Source: a virus
Length of the DNA stretch: 64,000 bases
Direction: 5' to 3' (one strand)
Virus record (IMG/VR): IMGVR_UViG_3300009160_000032
Coordinates: 27,110-91,109 of that record
Below, one piece after another: positions 47,040 through 55,161 of this stretch (position 1 is its first letter; every line of letters starts with the position of its first letter). The translations under genes were made by a program, and so were the position numbers. The notes beneath the pieces are model-generated. The model saw only the letters and a program-made list of their open reading frames with translations, was not told the origin of the DNA and searched no databases.

Positions 47040-47345
47040 ATGGATAGATATAGTACAAAAAAAATAGAGAATATCTTAAGAAGAATTTTAAGAGAAGAGG
47101 AAGAAGAAAGTGAACTAACCTCAATCTTTAAAGAAAAAGGATATTCAAATATTCCTGAAGCGTGTAAACCAAGTACAGACACCTCAACAGGAGAAATTTC
47201 ATCTAATATTAAATCGTGTTTTGATGAATTTCAAAAGGCAAATCAACAAGTAATGGATATTGCAAACGCATTAAAAGGTCTTATGGACGAAAAAGGAATA
47301 CAAGCAGAATCAAGAAGAAGATCTTTAAATAGAAGAAGATACTAA
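47040..47345 (+). CDS. small basic/acidic protein with packaging-signal-like N-terminus
   Basis: A 101-residue protein whose first 24 residues (MDRYSTKKIENILRRILREE) form a basic amphipathic helix followed by a Glu run. The helix resembles the leaders of the HAD-like and Pro/Ala-repeat proteins. The C-terminus is Arg-rich (ESRRRSLNRRRY). Middle: two Cys and a helix (FDEFQKANQQVMDIANALKG). It has an individual promoter-like element and a strong terminator, so it is a single-gene unit. I infer a virion-internal or head-core protein; nothing shows enzymatic function. Confidence 0.5.
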   Translation: MDRYSTKKIENILRRILREEEEESELTSIFKEKGYSNIPEACKPSTDTSTGEISSNIKSCFDEFQKANQQVMDIANALKGLMDEKGIQAESRRRSLNRRRY

Positions 47346-47369
47346 ATAAAATAAAAAATATTTATTATT

Positions 47370-47395
47370 CCCCATCTTAACAGGTGGGGTTTTTT
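47370..47395 (+). terminator. rho-independent terminator after 101-residue gene
   Basis: Stem CCCCATC/GGTGGGG (7 bp with one G-T pair), 6-base loop TTAACA, followed by six T. Nearly the same stem occurs again at 47863-47880. Confidence 0.9.
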
Positions 47396-47419
47396 GTTTA
47401 TTAAAATAATTAATATGTT

Positions 47420-47435
47420 ATCTTATTAATAAGAT
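47420..47435. repeat. 16-base perfect palindrome
   Basis: ATCTTATTAATAAGAT is a perfect palindrome 34 bases before the ATG of the 123-residue gene. It could be an operator or a short dyad binding site; it is all A/T except its two outer G-C pairs, so chance formation is possible. Confidence 0.4.
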
Positions 47436-47468
47436 GAGAATTAATAAACATTAAAAAAAAAAGAAATT

Positions 47469-47840
47469 ATGGAAACAGTTATTTTACTATCAGTTTTATC
47501 TACTTTGGGTGTAGTTGCGGTTGTTACTTCAGTTGTGGTTATGTTTTTAAAGTTAAAAGGTAAGGTTGGTAAAGACACATTTTTTACAGAGGTTAAATCA
47601 TTTCATGATTATATTGACCACATTGAAAGGGAAAGAATAAACTCTATCTCTGAATTAAACAATCATGTTGAAAGATTGTATAAAGAATTATCAACAAATT
47701 TAAATGCTTACGGTGATGAGTCACACCGCAGATTGATGGAAACCGAAAGAGTACTTCAAAATGAATTATCACTATTACAAAGGAATTTAGATTCTCGTTG
47801 TGATAAATTAGATTCAAAAATTAAAGAAAAAAAACAATAA
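47469..47840 (+). CDS. membrane-anchored coiled-coil protein
   Basis: A 123-residue protein with one N-terminal membrane helix (about residues 4-27, VILLSVLSTLGVVAVVTSVV) followed by a positively charged KLKGKVGK and a long coiled coil (IDHIERERINSISELNNHVE; RLMETERVLQNELSLLQRNL). This arrangement is seen in spanin-like and lysis-inhibition-type phage proteins, but there is no lipobox or second partner gene, so function is open. Start: ATG after an AAGAAATT leader. A terminator follows directly. No TATTTATA element is present; the 16-base palindrome lies upstream. Confidence 0.55.
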   Translation: METVILLSVLSTLGVVAVVTSVVVMFLKLKGKVGKDTFFTEVKSFHDYIDHIERERINSISELNNHVERLYKELSTNLNAYGDESHRRLMETERVLQNELSLLQRNLDSRCDKLDSKIKEKKQ

Positions 47841-47860
47841 AAAATATATTCTCATCTTAT

Positions 47861-47887
47861 AACCCTACCATAACGGTGGGGTTTTTT
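47861..47887 (+). terminator. rho-independent terminator after coiled-coil gene
   Basis: Stem CCCTACC/GGTGGGG with loop ATAAC, extended by AA/TT, followed by six T. Sits 20 bases after the stop codon. Confidence 0.9.
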
Positions 47888-47898
47888 ATTTCTTTTGA

Positions 47899-47906
47899 TA
47901 TTTATT
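47899..47906 (+). promoter_or_regulatory. TATTTATT promoter-like element (plus strand)
   Basis: TATTTATT preceded by TTGA, 4 bases before the ATG of the 708-residue fusion gene and just after a terminator. As with the HAD-like and gp25-like genes, the short spacing would leave almost no leader. Confidence 0.4.
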
Positions 47907-47910
47907 TTTA

Positions 47911-50037
47911 ATGAAAGTTACTTTTAAAAACATAGGGGCAAATATAGATGATAAGAAAAACGATCTATTAAAGAAGTTTTGTAAATTTTTACAAAAAAAT
48001 CACAAATTAAAAGAGGATATTACTATCCATCTTATGGGTGAAAAAATTGGCAGAATGACAACAGGTAGTCAACATAAAGAAAAGGGTATTAAGGTATTAA
48101 TAAATAATAGAATGAATAGGGATATCTTAAGAACTTTGGCTCACGAATGGGTTCATTCATATCAAAGAAATGTTATTGGCAGAGATAGGGGACCAGATAT
48201 TGGAGGTCAAAATGAAGATGAAGCAAATTCATTGTCAGGATCTTTAGTTAAATCTTTTGAAAAAGAAAATCCTGATTTAGATAATATAATATATGAAGGG
48301 TACGGTACAATCTATAAAAGAATTGATTTATTAAAAGAGGAAATTATTATCTACGATAAAGTTAATATAAAAAATAACTTTATTATGGAAATGAAAAAGA
48401 TTGGTATCGATAAATTACCTTATTCATATTCGGCAATAAAACAATTTGTTGATCCAAAAACTATGGATATCCACTATAATAAACATTATAAAGGATATGT
48501 AAAAAAACTTAATGATGCTTTATCTAAAAAAAAATATGGTGATTTAGAGTTAGAAGATATTATTAAATCAATTGGTAAATATGATGACACCATAAGAAAT
48601 AATGCCGGAGGTGCATTTAATCACGCATTATTTTGGAAAATGTTGTCTCCAAAGAAACAGGTCCCTAAAGGTGAGGTATTTGAAAAGATCAACAAACAAT
48701 ACGGTAACATTAAAAAAATGAAAGATGAGTTTAATGATGTTGCAAAGAAAAGGTTTGGTTCTGGTTGGGTTTGGTTATTCTTAACAAAGACAAATAGATT
48801 AAAAATTATGTCTACACCAAATCAAGATAATCCATTAATGAACGTTATAAAAGACGGTGGTTATCCACTACTTGGTCTTGATCTTTGGGAGCATTCGTAT
48901 TATTTAAAATATCAAAATAAAAGGGATGAATACATTAAAAATTTTTGGAATAGTGTTAATTGGGAATTTGTTAATGAATTGTACTTAAGTAGGACAAAAA
49001 ACATAAATGAGTCATTAACTGAGGATTCTATTTTATCTGAAGCTAAAGAGGTCTTCCCATTAACCTCAAAATCTTTTAGAGGTTTAATAAACGATGCTTA
49101 CCCTAAATGTGATGGTTTAAAACACACAAACGGTTGTTTAGGAAAAATTGAGACAGAACAATGTAAAACTGATGAAGGGATCATTGGTGGTAAATATACT
49201 GAGCAAAATTATGGAGGTATTGGTAATTGGTCTATTATAAATAGATTTGATACGAATAGTTCCGTACATAAAGAGATTCAAAAAATTTGGTCAGAGGAAA
49301 CTAATTCCGTAGAAAATTTTAGAACATGGATTACAAATAACATGGGAGAACTGGTTGGGGATGAAGGAAGATTTACTGAAAGATTGGTGAATCTAAACGT
49401 AAAAACAATAGTTGACGGTAGAGCAAATGAGAATTATGCAAAGTCAGTTTTAGTTACTTCATTTAAGTTAAATCCTGAAGAGGAAGGTCTTACTTGGAAT
49501 ATTATAGAGAGGTGTGCTGGGGATGTTAGGGATAGAAAATTAGGTCAAGACTTTGATGTTGTTATTGATAATGTCTCATATTACATTCAGGTAAAGCCAA
49601 TTGATTATAAAAAAATTGAAAAGATTGGGTCAGAGAGGGGATACTATTATAAGGTACCTTCTTGGCATTACCATTCTAAATATACTGAAAGTAACGTTGA
49701 TGTTATTTTGTATGTTGATAGACCAAAAGAAAAATTTGTTATGTTTAGAAATGATTTTGCGAGAATTCAAACGGTTGCGAACCCAACAACATTCCCTAAA
49801 TTTTTTGTAATATATTACGAGAATCCTTTAAAAACAAATATGGATTTTGAGGTTATAGTCGAGCCTGATAAGGTAGAATCAAAACTTAAACTTACAAGAG
49901 ACACCCAAACAGAAATTGAGTACTATAGAGAAAGGATACAATATTATAAAGATAAATTACGTGAACTTGGCGATTCTGAAAATATAACTGAAATGATCAA
50001 GTATTACAATGAAGAGTTATATCAACTTATTAATTAA
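47911..50037 (+). CDS. three-domain protein: HEWVH metalloprotease-like, Mn superoxide dismutase, PD-(D/E)xK-like
   Basis: This 708-residue protein joins three domains. Residues 1-130: a small zincin-like domain with LAHEWVHSYQR (H78, E79, H82) and a possible third ligand E102 or E104. Residues 169-358: an essentially complete Fe/Mn superoxide dismutase (LPYSYSAIKQFVDPKTMDIH; NNAGGAFNHALFW; RFGSGWVWLF; STPNQDNPLM; GLDLWEHSYYLKYQNKRDEY). All four metal ligands are present (H188, H238, D324, H328), and Q305 is in the place used by Mn enzymes. Residues 380-708: a domain with GQDFDVVIDNVSYYIQVKP, a D-(x)n-QxK pattern of PD-(D/E)xK nucleases, then a coiled C-terminus. IYE-G (127-130) and LSE-A (376-378) at the two linkers match prohead-protease sites. 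SOD is firm; the flanking domains are tentative. Confidence 0.82.
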   Translation: MKVTFKNIGANIDDKKNDLLKKFCKFLQKNHKLKEDITIHLMGEKIGRMTTGSQHKEKGIKVLINNRMNRDILRTLAHEWVHSYQRNVIGRDRGPDIGGQNEDEANSLSGSLVKSFEKENPDLDNIIYEGYGTIYKRIDLLKEEIIIYDKVNIKNNFIMEMKKIGIDKLPYSYSAIKQFVDPKTMDIHYNKHYKGYVKKLNDALSKKKYGDLELEDIIKSIGKYDDTIRNNAGGAFNHALFWKMLSPKKQVPKGEVFEKINKQYGNIKKMKDEFNDVAKKRFGSGWVWLFLTKTNRLKIMSTPNQDNPLMNVIKDGGYPLLGLDLWEHSYYLKYQNKRDEYIKNFWNSVNWEFVNELYLSRTKNINESLTEDSILSEAKEVFPLTSKSFRGLINDAYPKCDGLKHTNGCLGKIETEQCKTDEGIIGGKYTEQNYGGIGNWSIINRFDTNSSVHKEIQKIWSEETNSVENFRTWITNNMGELVGDEGRFTERLVNLNVKTIVDGRANENYAKSVLVTSFKLNPEEEGLTWNIIERCAGDVRDRKLGQDFDVVIDNVSYYIQVKPIDYKKIEKIGSERGYYYKVPSWHYHSKYTESNVDVILYVDRPKEKFVMFRNDFARIQTVANPTTFPKFFVIYYENPLKTNMDFEVIVEPDKVESKLKLTRDTQTEIEYYRERIQYYKDKLRELGDSENITEMIKYYNEELYQLIN

Positions 50038-50045
50038 TATAAAGA

Positions 50046-50053
50046 TATTTATA
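50046..50053 (+). promoter_or_regulatory. TATTTATA promoter-like element (plus strand)
   Basis: TATTTATA preceded by AAGA, exactly 14 bases before the ATG of the neck gene, in the 30-base gap after the fusion gene. Confidence 0.5.
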
Positions 50054-50067
50054 TAAAAACAACCATT

Positions 50068-51195
50068 ATGTCGATAATAAGTAATGAAGAAAGAGAAAGA
50101 CTATATACGAGAGTACGACATGTCTTGGGAGCACCTTTAAGATCTGTTGAACTTGAGGATGAACAGTTAGACACTTTATTAGAGTTCTCTATTGAGGACT
50201 ACTCTCAGTACATCCAAGATTGGTTAATTGAGAGTCAGTGGACAAGTCTTTGGGGTCTTAATGTTGAAACCCAATCATTGGCTAACGCATTTATGACAAA
50301 AAGTTTAGATTATGAAACAAGGTACACTTACGCATATTCTAAAATTGTAGGACTACAGGCAGGAGGAGATTCTGTAATGAAAAAAGATTACATCCAATTA
50401 GTTCCTAATCAACAAATATATGAAATACCTGCAGGTAGAGAAATTAATGAACTTTTATGGTTCAGTCCTGCAACCTTAAACAATACAATGTTTGATCCAT
50501 GGTCTTTTGGTTCTTTAGGTGTTGGTGGTGGACTTGGAGGAGGTGGAGGTCTTGCTCAAATGGGTAATATGGCAGGTAGTTACTTTATGATGCCGGCTTT
50601 TGATATGTTATTAAGAATGCAAGAAATTAATATACAAAGAAGAATTATTGTTGGGGATTTAACATATAGGATTACCGCATTACCTGGAGGTAAAAAGGCG
50701 ATTCACTTAATGAATACTCCCGGTAGTAAATTTGATTTTGGTAACTCAACATTAGCAAAAGGTAAGGTTTGGTATTGGTATTATCCAACAGATGAAAACG
50801 ATAGAGACAGATGTTTAAAAGAGAATCCAGATATAATTAAAATGCCTTCTGATGTTCCCTTTGAAAGAGTAAGTTGGACCGAACTAAATAACCCGTCACA
50901 AATTTGGGTTAGAAGGTGGTTTGTGGCATCAGCGAAAGAATTATTATCAAAAGTAAGAGGTAAGTTTAGTGGTAATTTAAAGGCTCCTGATGGTGATCTT
51001 ACTATGGATTATCAGTCATTGGCTACGGAAGGTAAAGATGAAAAAACTAAATTACTTGACGAATTGATTGGTACTGAAGGTAGACTCACAAGATTAAAAC
51101 CGGAAAAGGTAATGGAAAGAGAAGCGTTAATTGCGGAAAACTTAAACAAGACTCTTAAATTTAGAGCCATGCCAAGACAAATTTATGTAATATGA
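50068..51195 (+). CDS. neck protein gp13-like
   Basis: A 375-residue protein. The N-terminal helices (LYTRVRHVLGAPLRSVELED, then LDTLLEFSIEDYSQYIQDWL) and the later RIIVGDLTYRITALPGGKKA and GKVWYWYYPTDENDRDRC segments resemble gp13-type neck proteins of T4-like phages, which close the filled head and dock the tail. A Gly-rich insert (GVGGGLGGGGGLAQMG, about residue 150) is unusual. It lies on the plus strand, apart from the other neck genes on the minus strand. It overlaps the next small gene by 4 bases. Family call from pattern, moderate. Confidence 0.6.
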   Translation: MSIISNEERERLYTRVRHVLGAPLRSVELEDEQLDTLLEFSIEDYSQYIQDWLIESQWTSLWGLNVETQSLANAFMTKSLDYETRYTYAYSKIVGLQAGGDSVMKKDYIQLVPNQQIYEIPAGREINELLWFSPATLNNTMFDPWSFGSLGVGGGLGGGGGLAQMGNMAGSYFMMPAFDMLLRMQEINIQRRIIVGDLTYRITALPGGKKAIHLMNTPGSKFDFGNSTLAKGKVWYWYYPTDENDRDRCLKENPDIIKMPSDVPFERVSWTELNNPSQIWVRRWFVASAKELLSKVRGKFSGNLKAPDGDLTMDYQSLATEGKDEKTKLLDELIGTEGRLTRLKPEKVMEREALIAENLNKTLKFRAMPRQIYVI

Positions 51196-51536
51196 CAAAT
51201 ACACCACAAAGAAAAAATGTTATTAAATATCAAACGTCTATTGATCCACCAAAAGAACAAGACAAGTCGTTAATCATTTCTAAAGATAAGTACACCACAA
51301 ACGATGAAACCCTCTTAATAGTAAGAGGAGTTCCAAATTCTGAGGTAACTTTAAATTCTACGGTTACAAAAAGAATTGTTGTTAAATCATTAACTTCAGT
51401 TTTAGTAAAACCTGATATGGGTATGATAGATGAAGAGTGGGATGAATTACTTTTAGAAAAAGGATCTTGCGTCCAATTCCAATTTGTTCAAGGTAATTGG
51501 TATATCTTATCTTCAGATGGTTTAAAAATATCTTAA
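51192..51536 (+). CDS. hypothetical protein after neck gene
   Basis: A 114-residue protein, unrecognised. Predicted beta-rich (DETLLIVRGVPNSEVTLNST; RIVVKSLTSVLVKPDMGM) with a single Cys and an acidic loop (IDEEWDELLLEKG). The start overlaps the gp13-like stop by 4 bases, so they are co-translated and perhaps co-assemble. The end overlaps the DNA polymerase gene on the other strand by 4 bases. Confidence 0.5.
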   Translation: MTNTPQRKNVIKYQTSIDPPKEQDKSLIISKDKYTTNDETLLIVRGVPNSEVTLNSTVTKRIVVKSLTSVLVKPDMGMIDEEWDELLLEKGSCVQFQFVQGNWYILSSDGLKIS

Positions 51537-54466
51537 ACCAATTCTTCCCATCCAGGTTCTGCCAATTCATACATATAGTTAGGGTCAATACCAACCTTTT
51601 CCCAAAACTCTATTTCACCATCTTCCAGTTTAATTAAATGTTCTTCAATATCATCTTGGTCCTTTTCTTCAAACGGAACACCATTAATTAACTCACATTG
51701 TGTTTTTGTAAAGAACCCTCTTTCTTCAGGATTCTTAACTAATAATCCATCTCTCACTTCTTCTTTAAAAACTATTAATAAAGGTTCGACCCTTTTATTA
51801 AATGTTGCAATCGCCCTTTGGATATTGTATTCCCCTAACATATCAGGATTATTTTCAATGTCTGATGGGTTTAACATGTATGAGTTTAACTGGACAACAG
51901 AATCTGTTGTAGCAAGTTTATATGCCATATCTGTTGGTATTCCGGTATTTGCTTCTTTATTTTTAGAATTACTACGTACCCAATTATCTTCAGACCAAGA
52001 TTTTTCCCAACCATTATTAAGTAGTAAAGTTTCCTTTTCTTTATAAGATACTTTAGATTTTGTAGAATCAGAGTAAAATAAATTTATCTGATCATCATTC
52101 CAACCGGCCTTTGGTTTATTAACTTTCTGAACATCTCCGTGTGAGGCCTTAGTTCCGTTATTTACGTAGTAGATTATATCTCCCAAATTTACATTAAGAT
52201 TGTCACGTATTGCAAGTTCCATATGAGCCTGTCTTGACATAAGTGATCCGGCTTTAGTTGTTTGTTTACTTCGTTTAATGTAATCATCAATTGATTGTTT
52301 TATTCTTGATTTAGACGCAATTTGCATTAATGGAATTTTTTGATCGAATATCTTTTGTACGTATTCATAATAGTATTCCACAAAAGATTGACCATCCCCC
52401 TCTAAAAGTTGTCTTATCCCCTTATCTAAGAAAACCTCAATATATTTTGGCATTTTTTTAGATTTGATTGAATTACCCGTTAATTTAATTTTACCATTAT
52501 GTTCCATAGTTGCGTAGTTCTTACGTGCTAAGTTTATACAAGAGTCCCACGTACCATCACAATCAAGACCCATTTCACCTTTCATGAATGTATCATTAAA
52601 TTCTGCAACATCAGCATTATAACCTCTATATTCTTCACCTACTTTAACCAACCAATTTAATCCTTTACCGATATAAACTTTATGATCCACACCACCTTTA
52701 GGTAATGAAAAGTTCATACCGTCCGTATCGCATACAAGTGGGGTATATCCTCTTTTAACAAAGAACTTTAACATCTGACGAAGATATTGTCTTCCTGTAC
52801 AAGTGATCTGTTCGCCCATATTTATATCCCCCCACGGGAATACTTGAGGTGCCGATAAGGAACCAAAGAATGCATTAATAAAAATCTTAATTGGTAATTG
52901 TTTTCTATCGAATGACAATGATTTCTTTTTATCAATACCCTTATATTCCGAAGCCAAATTCTTATACATAATACGAGAATTACGGAAAAATGTTAATAAA
53001 CCTTTCATCGCCCCCGTAATATCACATTCAGGGAATACATCGTGTACCAACTGAATAGACGGATATAGTGATGAGTAGTCAAGTTTTAACACGTCTTTTG
53101 AATAACCCACTTTAAGTAATCGTGATAACCCACCGACAAATCTTCTTTGTTCTTCTTTTTTAGGAATTGCCAAACCAAACTTATATGACCAAGCAAGCAT
53201 TATCATTTTCCATAATGTTGCGGTTCCCATTGTTGAGACCCTTTCATATGTTGTTGGGACTAAAGACGCAAGTAGGAAAGTTCCTTGATTGAACTCGTCA
53301 TCCACTATCAAGGTTTCCTCAAGGTCATCGTCAAGATAACGCTCAACTATATCGTCCCCAGTTGTTTTTATATAAATGTCTCCTCGTCTAAAACAAACCT
53401 CATCAATTTTAGAATCAACACCAACTTTCTTATATTTACCATTTTCAGTGTTTAACCAATACTCGTCTTTTTCAGCGTACATAGGACCAATCTTTGTGTG
53501 GTCAATATATATACGATCTTTAGCCTCACCATCTATAAATTTGGTAATGTACTTCAATCCCGCCTCTTTAATATTTGAATTGATTGCTTGAGCTCTACGA
53601 ACAGAGTGGATAATATCAATCACATTATATCCCCACAACTGAACCTGATTAAATTTCTCAACCTCATTTGCCAATTTTAACATTGATTCCTTTTGGGATA
53701 TTGTTCTTTTTGGGTTAAGGGACTTTGCTATTTTTTTAATATCAAGATTTAAAGCCTTACATCTTTCGAATATCCAAAACCAGTCAAAATTTGCTGAATT
53801 GTATCCTGAAATAATTGATGGTTTAAGTTCGTCTATTGTTCTGAAGAACTCAACAAGACCACTTCTTTCATCATCTTCATCTTTACATTCAATAACTTTT
53901 AGGAATCCTTTATTGGTTTTCATTCCAATCATAAAGATACGACCGTCTTTTGGTTCTAATGCGGTTGTCTCAAGGTCAAATCCAAATCTAGTGATATCAT
54001 TATATTCCTCAAATCCTTTGAACAATCTTTTTTCTTTTGAGATGAGGTACTGTTCGACAGGGGGTAACATTAAAAATTTATTTTTTGTATTTTCACCCCA
54101 AGGATCAATACCTCCATCACGAAAAAATTGTGTTAGAGATCGATAACCTTTCATTGACTTAACCATAAATGTTAGACCATTTTCTAATCTTTCATTTCCA
54201 TCAGTTCTTAATTTGTCTATTACAATTCCGTACTTAGACATCGCCTCTTTTTGTAGTGCTTTAGATCCTTGATAAAAGTTTAATCCTTTTAGGTCTCCTA
54301 CCCAAGCAAATGCAATTAAACTATCTCTTACAATAGATTTTCCTTTTCCCGGTATTTCTTTGATTTTATAAATATGGTCCGACACGTAGTCAAACTCAAT
54401 TGCAACGATGTGCTCTTCCGAATCATTTCCTTCTAGAAATGACTTAATTTCTTCTTGTGATATCAT
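51533..54466 (-). CDS. family B DNA polymerase, T4 gp43-like
   Basis: A 977-residue replicative polymerase with 3'-5' exonuclease. Exo I is FGFDLETTALEPKDGRIFMI (D164, E166); exo II is ISGYNSANFDWFWIF; polymerase motif A is LKLDYSSLYPSI near residue 465; motif B is PIKIFINAFFGSL near 530; motif C is CDTDGMNF near 580. Motif C therefore ends in Gly where nearly all family B enzymes have Ser. Length is slightly above T4 gp43 (898). The C-terminus carries an acidic tail (EERGFFTKTQCELINGVPFE; acidic end) that may bind a clamp. Clamp and loader genes are not in the window. An A-rich, T-rich leader of 100 bases precedes it. Confidence 0.95.
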   Translation of the reverse strand: MISQEEIKSFLEGNDSEEHIVAIEFDYVSDHIYKIKEIPGKGKSIVRDSLIAFAWVGDLKGLNFYQGSKALQKEAMSKYGIVIDKLRTDGNERLENGLTFMVKSMKGYRSLTQFFRDGGIDPWGENTKNKFLMLPPVEQYLISKEKRLFKGFEEYNDITRFGFDLETTALEPKDGRIFMIGMKTNKGFLKVIECKDEDDERSGLVEFFRTIDELKPSIISGYNSANFDWFWIFERCKALNLDIKKIAKSLNPKRTISQKESMLKLANEVEKFNQVQLWGYNVIDIIHSVRRAQAINSNIKEAGLKYITKFIDGEAKDRIYIDHTKIGPMYAEKDEYWLNTENGKYKKVGVDSKIDEVCFRRGDIYIKTTGDDIVERYLDDDLEETLIVDDEFNQGTFLLASLVPTTYERVSTMGTATLWKMIMLAWSYKFGLAIPKKEEQRRFVGGLSRLLKVGYSKDVLKLDYSSLYPSIQLVHDVFPECDITGAMKGLLTFFRNSRIMYKNLASEYKGIDKKKSLSFDRKQLPIKIFINAFFGSLSAPQVFPWGDINMGEQITCTGRQYLRQMLKFFVKRGYTPLVCDTDGMNFSLPKGGVDHKVYIGKGLNWLVKVGEEYRGYNADVAEFNDTFMKGEMGLDCDGTWDSCINLARKNYATMEHNGKIKLTGNSIKSKKMPKYIEVFLDKGIRQLLEGDGQSFVEYYYEYVQKIFDQKIPLMQIASKSRIKQSIDDYIKRSKQTTKAGSLMSRQAHMELAIRDNLNVNLGDIIYYVNNGTKASHGDVQKVNKPKAGWNDDQINLFYSDSTKSKVSYKEKETLLLNNGWEKSWSEDNWVRSNSKNKEANTGIPTDMAYKLATTDSVVQLNSYMLNPSDIENNPDMLGEYNIQRAIATFNKRVEPLLIVFKEEVRDGLLVKNPEERGFFTKTQCELINGVPFEEKDQDDIEEHLIKLEDGEIEFWEKVGIDPNYMYELAEPGWEELV

Positions 54467-54566
54467 ATATTTTTTTTAAAGTTTGGTTTATTATCTATCA
54501 TACAAAGATGACATTTACCTTACATTAATAAATATATGTTTTTTATCCGTCTAAGTCAATTAATTT

Positions 54567-55142
54567 TTAACCACGAGGAACCACTGGACCAACCACCTCC
54601 GAATCATTTTGTAATGTATCAAAATAATTTAAATTTCTTTTAGAATACGTATTTCTTATATCGTTATTTCTAAATTTTGAATTTAACATTTTTTGAACGT
54701 AAATTTCCGCGGCGCGAGGAGTAACTTTATTTAAATCTTTTCCAACATAACCCTCAAGTTGTAGGTTATCTCTTATAGCATTTTCGGGATTTTTAACTTC
54801 AGTGTTTTTTAACGATGCAATTATTTCTCTTGTAACCTTACCACCCTTAAGACTTTCCTCATAATTTTTAACATCAGAATTTTTTTTCTCTATATTTTCT
54901 TCTAACTCTTTTTTTCTGTTTAAACTTGTTTCATCGTTTTTTTCTTTTAAACCATTTAATTCTTTTTGATCGGAATTAATAGATTTAATTTGTGTGTTAT
55001 ACTTTCTCACCTCTTCTTTTACTAAATCATCGATTGTTTTTAACACAATTAAATCAATCCCTGTAGTGGTTAAACTAGGGTGAGTTCTTCTTGCTAATTC
55101 AGCATCTGTAATATCTTTTATATTTGTTCTTGTAGTTGTCAT
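54567..55142 (-). CDS. coiled-coil protein next to tail fibre
   Basis: A 191-residue protein. After an N-terminal Thr-rich start (TRTNIKDITDAELARRTHPS) it has a long charged coiled coil (SINSDQKELNGLKEKNDETS to NSDVKNYEESLKGG, about residues 50-100) and a Lys/Asn-rich C-terminal domain (RNNDIRNTYSKRNLNYFDTL) ending VVGPVVPRG. No enzyme motif. It follows the 1264-residue repeat fibre by 20 bases, so it may be a fibre chaperone or trimerisation partner; that is inferred from context. Confidence 0.5.
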   Translation of the reverse strand: MTTTRTNIKDITDAELARRTHPSLTTTGIDLIVLKTIDDLVKEEVRKYNTQIKSINSDQKELNGLKEKNDETSLNRKKELEENIEKKNSDVKNYEESLKGGKVTREIIASLKNTEVKNPENAIRDNLQLEGYVGKDLNKVTPRAAEIYVQKMLNSKFRNNDIRNTYSKRNLNYFDTLQNDSEVVGPVVPRG

Positions 55143-55161
55143 ATTATTTATATTTTATTTA

